Position numbers and translations under genes: made by a program
Part shown: positions 6,378 through 9,930 of the stretch, piece by piece
How the letters are laid out: every line of letters begins with the position of its first letter
Position numbering within the stretch: position 1 is the first letter of the stretch
Assembly: GCA_020444765.1 (NCBI GenBank)
Contig: JAGRHW010000115.1
Location: 1-9,930, forward strand
Direction: 5' to 3'
Source of the DNA: Gammaproteobacteria bacterium
GTDB taxonomy: Bacteria; Pseudomonadota; Gammaproteobacteria; Granulosicoccales; Granulosicoccaceae
DNA length: 9,930 bases
Notes under the pieces: generated by a model
Database searches by the model: none
The model's input: only the letters and a program-made list of their open reading frames with translations
What the model was told of the DNA's origin: nothing

Positions 6378-8702
6378 GCTGCGGGCACGGAAATAACAAC
6401 ACAGGCCTGGCTCCTCACACGCGACTGGCGGGATACCGATAACGGGCTGGAGCTGAACTTCTGGGCGGCCAGCAAATCCGGCCCTATAAACCTCAAGTTC
6501 AGCAACAGTCGGGCAATCTGCTTTATCGAGCGCGATGACACGGTCCCGGTCGACGCCGAGCGCAAAAAGGTCACGCTGAAAAATCTGCAGAACAGAGACG
6601 TAGACGCACTCTACTTCAAGCGGCAGGCCACACTCAGGGAATTCGCCCTGAACGCGGAACAAAACGGTCTGGAACTGTTTGAATCAGATCTGAAACCGAC
6701 CGATCGCTTCCTGATGGAGCGCTTTATAACCGGCGGTATTGAAATACAAGGCCGTGCCATACCGCAGGCTTCTTTCAGCGAATTTGAAAATCCGGCCATT
6801 CGCGCAACCGATTATCGCCCCGTGCTCGGCGTGCTGTCTTTCGATATTGAAACCAATTATAAAACCGACGAAGTCCTGTCCATCGCCGGCCTTTTTTACA
6901 AGGGCGAACAACAGACGGAAGTGGTTTTTATTCAGGCGGATGAGGCTGTTTCAACGCAGGACGAATTCGATTGTGTCAGTTTTCCCGATGAAAAGTCTCT
7001 GCTGAATGGCTTTTTCCAGTGGCTGTCGTCCATCGACCCGGATGTACTGATCGGCTGGAATGTCATCAATTATGATCTGCAAATCCTCCAGGAACGCGCG
7101 AGAAAACATGCGCTGGGTTTCGCCATCGCCCGAGGCCGGCAGTCCGCCGCCATCCTGCCACCCAGTCACAGCGGCCAGGCCAGCACCGCGCGCATTCCCG
7201 GCCGCGTGGTGCTCGACGGTATCGACACCTTACGCGCCGCGTTCTGGCAATTTGAAAGTTTCGCGCTCGATCATGTCGCCGGAGAACTGCTCGGTAAATC
7301 CAAGCTGATCGGCGGTGAGCACAACCGGGCGGAAGAGATCCTCGAGTTGTACGCCAGCGACAAGCACGCGCTGGCGCGTTACAACCTGCAGGACTGTCGT
7401 CTGGTCCGGGACATTTTTCAGCATACCGATTTGCTCAATTTCGCGCTGGAAAAAGCCTCTGTTACCGGGCTTGCATTTGGCCGTACCGGCGGTTCGATCG
7501 CGGCTTTTGATTATCTGTATCTGCCCCGTCTGCACCGCAAGGGTTTCGTCGCACCGGATGCGCGACCAAACCAGCCCGGCGGTCTTGCCAGCCCCGGTGG
7601 CTATGTGATGGACTCCCGGCCCGGCATGTACACCAATGTACTGGTGCTGGATTTCAAAAGTCTGTACCCGAGTATTATCCGCACCTTCCTGATCGATCCA
7701 CTCGGCCTGCATGCCATTGGTGAGGACAAGGTGCCCGGCTTCGACGGTGCAAGTTTTCATCGCAGCCAGCAGGTTCTTCCGGAACTGATCGCATCGCTCT
7801 GGGATAAACGCGAAATCGCCAAACGCGAGCAGAATGCGCCCATGTCGCAGGCCGTCAAAATCATCATGAATTCATTCTACGGCGTACTCGGCGCGGCGGC
7901 CTGCCGATACTATAATCCGCAACTGACCAGCAGCATCACCCGACGCGGCCACGAAATCATTCTCAAGACACGCGAACTGATCGAGCGACAGGGACATCAG
8001 GTGATTTACGGCGATACCGATTCGGTGTTCGTCTGGCTGGAGGGCCAGATCAGCTCCGAACAGGCACAGGCCACCGGCAAACATCTCGCGGACATGCTGA
8101 ACCGCTGGTGGCGCGAACATATCCGCAGGCAATTCCGCCTGGAGAGTTTTCTCGAGATCGAATTCGAAACCCATTACCAGCGCTTCCTGATGCCGACCAT
8201 GCGCGGCAGCAGCGCCGGCAGCAAAAAACGCTACGCGGGTTTGATCGAAAAACCCGGCGGTGAGCAGAAACTGGTCTTCAAAGGACTGGAAACCGTGCGC
8301 AGCGACTGGACGCCTCTGGCGCGTGAATTCCAGCGCGCCTTGTTTCAGCGGGTTTTTGCCGAGCAGCCGGTCGAGCAGTATATCCGTGACACCGTCTCGC
8401 GCATGTTTGCCGGCGAGTTTGATCAAAAACTGCGCTACCGTAAACGCATCCGTCAGTCACTCGACGCCTATGTGAAAAACGTACCACCGCATATTCAGGC
8501 GGCACGCCAGCTGGATAACTGCGGACGCTGGGTCGACTACTTTATTACCACCACCGGCCCGCAACCTGAAGCGATGCTCAAAGCACCGCTGGATTACGCA
8601 CATTATCAGGACAAACAGCTGCGCCCGGTTGCCGATACCATATTGCAGTTTATCGGGGTTAATTTTGACGATATAGTCAGTGGGCAGATGGAATTTTTTT
8701 AA
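6375..8702 (+). CDS. polB: DNA polymerase II, family B, with proofreading exonuclease
   Basis: The 775 residues match the length of E. coli Pol II (783). This polymerase acts in replication restart and translesion synthesis with the beta clamp, and is part of the SOS response in enterics. The N-terminus TRDWRDTDNG is typical of PolB. Exonuclease motifs: Exo I FDIE (Asp157, Glu159), Exo II GWNVINYD (227-234) and Exo III YNLQD (Tyr336, Asp340). Polymerase motifs: A DFKSLYPSI (426-434), B KIIMNSFYG (495-503), C YGDTDS (545-550; Asp547 and Asp549), and KKRY (617-620). All catalytic residues of both activities are present. The protein ends in QMEFF, at the place where E. coli Pol II has its clamp-binding QLGLF. 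The start is TTG. I see no LexA box (CTG-N10-CAG) close upstream, so SOS control is not evident. The gene follows the esterase by 6 bases. Confidence 0.97.
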   Translation: MAAGTEITTQAWLLTRDWRDTDNGLELNFWAASKSGPINLKFSNSRAICFIERDDTVPVDAERKKVTLKNLQNRDVDALYFKRQATLREFALNAEQNGLELFESDLKPTDRFLMERFITGGIEIQGRAIPQASFSEFENPAIRATDYRPVLGVLSFDIETNYKTDEVLSIAGLFYKGEQQTEVVFIQADEAVSTQDEFDCVSFPDEKSLLNGFFQWLSSIDPDVLIGWNVINYDLQILQERARKHALGFAIARGRQSAAILPPSHSGQASTARIPGRVVLDGIDTLRAAFWQFESFALDHVAGELLGKSKLIGGEHNRAEEILELYASDKHALARYNLQDCRLVRDIFQHTDLLNFALEKASVTGLAFGRTGGSIAAFDYLYLPRLHRKGFVAPDARPNQPGGLASPGGYVMDSRPGMYTNVLVLDFKSLYPSIIRTFLIDPLGLHAIGEDKVPGFDGASFHRSQQVLPELIASLWDKREIAKREQNAPMSQAVKIIMNSFYGVLGAAACRYYNPQLTSSITRRGHEIILKTRELIERQGHQVIYGDTDSVFVWLEGQISSEQAQATGKHLADMLNRWWREHIRRQFRLESFLEIEFETHYQRFLMPTMRGSSAGSKKRYAGLIEKPGGEQKLVFKGLETVRSDWTPLAREFQRALFQRVFAEQPVEQYIRDTVSRMFAGEFDQKLRYRKRIRQSLDAYVKNVPPHIQAARQLDNCGRWVDYFITTTGPQPEAMLKAPLDYAHYQDKQLRPVADTILQFIGVNFDDIVSGQMEFF

Positions 8703-8712
8703 TCCCCCTGTC

Positions 8713-8726
8713 TTGATTGATATCAA
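8713..8726. promoter_or_regulatory. FNR/ANR box upstream of the universal stress protein gene
   Basis: TTGAT-TGAT-ATCAA is a perfect match to the FNR/ANR consensus TTGAT-N4-ATCAA. It is nested in a 12-base palindrome ATTGATATCAAT (8716-8727), and the centre is 8719.5. A candidate -10 TAGACT (8749-8754) would put the start near 8761, giving the class II spacing of -41.5. A stronger-looking TATACT (8761-8766) would give about -53. Universal stress protein genes in pseudomonads are known ANR targets, which fits activation under low oxygen. Confidence 0.75.
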
Positions 8727-8748
8727 TAGCAAGGTACTTTCAGGGGAT

Positions 8749-8766
8749 TAGACTGAACGATATACT
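8749..8766 (+). promoter_or_regulatory. Candidate -10 elements of the stress protein promoter
   Basis: Two hexamers compete. TAGACT (8749-8754) matches TATAAT at four of six and sits correctly for class II FNR activation. TATACT (8761-8766) matches five of six but has no -35 and is too far from the box for class II. No -35 of TTGACA type is seen, as expected for an activator-dependent promoter. Confidence 0.45.
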
Positions 8767-8771
8767 AGTGA

Positions 8772-8784
8772 CAGGTATTACCTG
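8772..8784. promoter_or_regulatory. Perfect palindrome, possible operator at the stress protein promoter
   Basis: CAGGTA-T-TACCTG is a perfect inverted repeat with one central base. It lies just downstream of TATACT and before the ribosome site, in or after the predicted transcription start. That is a usual place for a repressor. I do not recognise the regulator. Confidence 0.35.
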
Positions 8785-8796
8785 ACGTCACGCATC

Positions 8797-8803
8797 AAAG
8801 GAG
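8797..8803 (+). promoter_or_regulatory. Strong Shine-Dalgarno of the stress protein gene
   Basis: AAAGGAG lies six bases before ATG at 8810. It is the strongest ribosome site in the window and fixes the start. Confidence 0.85.
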
Positions 8804-8809
8804 AGTGAA

Positions 8810-9655
8810 ATGTCATATCAAACATTGCTTGTCTATGTAGGTCTCGCTTCTCAGGTTAAATCCCTGTTGAACGTAGCCCAACAGATAGCCGATAAGGGTG
8901 AGAACGTACATGTCATCGGCCTGCATGTGATACCACAAATTCCTGTCTATCCCGACATGGCTTTCATGGTCACCTCCGAAATGGCCGATCTGCAACGGGA
9001 CGCCCTACTCAAACAGAAAAACGAGGTCAAGGAAGCCTTCGAAACCGAAATGGAAAAAATGCATGTTTCATGGGAATGGCGGGTTGTCGAAGCCAACGGC
9101 AAACTGGTCGCCGACCGCGTCCTTGAGCACGGACGCTGTGTGGATTTGATCATTGGCGCCCAGGATGATCCCGAGAACGACAACGACACACAGCACGGTA
9201 TAGCCGAACAAGTGATGATTCGAGCCGGCCGCCCGGTGTTGTTCGTGCCTTACGCCGGCCACTTCGATGCCATCGGCAAGAAAATAATGGTTGCCTGGAA
9301 CGGCAGCAGGGAATCCGCCCGGGCGACTTTTGACGCCCTGCCATTGCTGGAAAAAGCCGATCATGTGGAAATCATCTGGTCAAACCCGCAGAATTTCGGC
9401 GAAGATGGCCTGGACCTGCCCGGCAGTGAAATCGCCAACGTGCTTGCACGCCACGATATCACTGTAGAGGCGAGCCAGACCTCGCACACGGAAATTGCCT
9501 TTGCCGATGAACTGCTGTCAAGACTTGCCGATCAGGGCTTCGACCTGCTGGTCATGGGCGGATACGGCCATTCCAGATTTCGCGAGTTCGTTTTCGGTGG
9601 AGCCACCAGGCTTGTATTAAAGCAGATGACAGTGCCGGTCCTGATGTCCCACTGA
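8810..9655 (+). CDS. Universal stress protein, tandem two-domain (UspA-like)
   Basis: The 281 residues contain two Usp folds. Domain 1 spans about 1-147 and begins with YQTLLVYVGLASQ. Domain 2 spans about 155-281 and begins with KKIMVAWNGSRESARA. Domain 2 carries the nucleotide-binding G-X2-G-X9-G motif at Gly250, Gly253 and Gly263, within GGYGHSRFREFVFGGAT. A Gly (264) stands where many ATP-binding members have Ser, and Thr266 follows. Domain 1 lacks this motif and has an acidic, Asp/Asn-rich segment (119-126) instead, so it probably does not bind ATP. Cytoplasmic; such proteins help survival under energy, oxygen or redox stress. It has its own promoter region with a perfect FNR/ANR box and a strong ribosome site at 8797-8803. 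A REP-like palindrome begins 9 bases after its stop and may protect or end the transcript. Confidence 0.93.
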   Translation: MSYQTLLVYVGLASQVKSLLNVAQQIADKGENVHVIGLHVIPQIPVYPDMAFMVTSEMADLQRDALLKQKNEVKEAFETEMEKMHVSWEWRVVEANGKLVADRVLEHGRCVDLIIGAQDDPENDNDTQHGIAEQVMIRAGRPVLFVPYAGHFDAIGKKIMVAWNGSRESARATFDALPLLEKADHVEIIWSNPQNFGEDGLDLPGSEIANVLARHDITVEASQTSHTEIAFADELLSRLADQGFDLLVMGGYGHSRFREFVFGGATRLVLKQMTVPVLMSH

Positions 9656-9663
9656 TCTGATCA

Positions 9664-9747
9664 CGTCATTCCCGCACAGGCGGGAATCCAGCTGCGGACT
9701 GTCCGACCGAGACACTGGATCCCCGGCTAAAGCATTCGGGGATGACG
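9664..9747. repeat. REP/MITE-like palindromic element, copy 1
   Basis: This 84-bp unit begins CGTCATTCCCG and ends CGGGGATGACG, which are imperfect terminal inverted repeats. Each arm is itself a hairpin: ATTCCCG/CGGGAAT on the left and ATCCCCG/CGGGGAT on the right. The arms pair through AATCCAG against CTGGAT, leaving a central loop, so the RNA or single strand could fold as a cloverleaf. The CGTCATTCCCG...CGGGAATCC form is widespread in proteobacterial intergenic regions. It starts 9 bases after the stress protein stop. Confidence 0.85.
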
Positions 9748-9777
9748 AAGTGGTCGCATGGAGTGTGTTGGATCGCC

Positions 9778-9861
9778 CGTCATTCCCGTGCAGGCGGGAA
9801 TCCAGCTACGGACTGTCCGACCGAGACACTGAATCCCCGACTAAAGCGTTCGGGGATGACG
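9778..9861. repeat. REP/MITE-like palindromic element, copy 2
   Basis: Second copy of the 84-bp palindrome, with the same terminal CGTCATTCCCG/CGGGGATGACG. The substitutions in the hairpin loops and in CTGAATCC (against CTGGATCC in copy 1) slightly weaken the pairing between the arms. The two arm hairpins stay intact. Confidence 0.85.
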
Positions 9862-9891
9862 ACGTGGTCGCATGGAGCGTGTAGGTCCGCC

Positions 9892-9930
9892 CCCACTCCC
9901 CCCGCAAGGGGGAAACCTCGAGAGGGGTAC
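9892..9930. repeat. Diverged further repeat unit with hairpin, cut by window edge
   Basis: At the place where a third copy should begin, the sequence reads CACTCCCCCCGCAAGGGGGAAACC. It keeps the pattern (CA-TCCC, short loop, GGGAA-CC) of the first hairpin but with altered bases. The stem is TCCCCC/GGGGGA at 9897-9913. It may be a decayed third unit or another REP family. Confidence 0.45.

Larger units (their letters stand above)
9664..9891. repeat. Tandem duplication of a 114-bp unit containing the palindrome
   Basis: Bases 9664-9777 and 9778-9891 align without gaps, with only scattered substitutions (for example GCACAGG against GTGCAGG, GCATTC against GCGTTC). The duplicated unit is the 84-bp palindrome plus a 30-base tail (GTGGTCGCATGGAG core) conserved in both copies. 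The copying therefore took the flank along with the element. Confidence 0.9.

Noticed and set aside
7230..8426. Leftward open frames of 176 and 184 codons
   Set aside because: They are antisense to polymerase motifs A-C and show no domain; their length comes from the codon bias of polB.
8783..8790. Palindrome TGACGTCA in the stress protein leader
   Set aside because: Eight-base palindromes are frequent by chance; no bacterial regulator with this site is evident, and it overlaps the better 13-base palindrome.
9664..9891. CRISPR array
   Set aside because: The period is 114 bp, there are only two units, and the 30-base segments between palindromes are conserved rather than unique.

Overview
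The window looks like chromosomal DNA of a free-living, respiratory gammaproteobacterium. The evidence is a B-family DNA polymerase II with a terminal clamp-binding peptide, an ANR/FNR-type box in front of a universal stress protein gene, an outer-membrane-type multiheme cytochrome lipoprotein, and REP-like GTCATTCCCG...CGGGAATCC repeats of a kind common in proteobacteria. The species cannot be named from the sequence. There is no RNA gene, CRISPR array, phage gene or transposase.

Layout. Positions 1-3775 hold a leftward two-gene unit. The upstream gene (1631-3775) encodes a secreted protein with two tandem immunoglobulin-like (ASH/choice-of-anchor) domains and a glucose/sorbosone-dehydrogenase-type beta-propeller. 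After a 38-base gap comes a pentaheme c-type cytochrome lipoprotein (1592 down to the window edge, C-terminus missing). This second gene is open to the edge and easy to overlook. Together they look like an extracytoplasmic redox or sugar-binding module. Positions 3776-4140 are a divergent intergenic region with a DNR/FNR-like half-palindrome (3933-3946). Rightward from 4141 is a UDP-glucuronate decarboxylase (UDP-xylose synthase) closed by a strong 13-bp hairpin (5150-5188). Next is a tightly spaced pair, an HSL-family alpha/beta-hydrolase (5391-6368) and DNA polymerase II (6375-8702, TTG start), separated by 6 bases. After a regulated intergenic region (8703-8809) with a perfect TTGAT-N4-ATCAA box and a separate 13-base palindrome comes a tandem-domain universal stress protein (8810-9655). 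The right end (9664-9930) is a tandemly duplicated 114-bp REP/MITE-like palindromic repeat and a diverged further hairpin.

How the genes work together. The clearest links are (a) the propeller protein with the cytochrome lipoprotein, one leftward transcription unit in which electrons could pass from a periplasmic dehydrogenase-like protein to a multiheme carrier, and (b) predicted anaerobic control of the stress protein by an FNR/ANR regulator. The propeller keeps some but apparently not all PQQ-site residues of soluble glucose dehydrogenase, so its cofactor and substrate are open. The decarboxylase, hydrolase and polymerase appear to be ordinary housekeeping or accessory genes placed next to each other. 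Nothing here proves a wholly new system. The dehydrogenase-like/cytochrome pair is the most unusual content.
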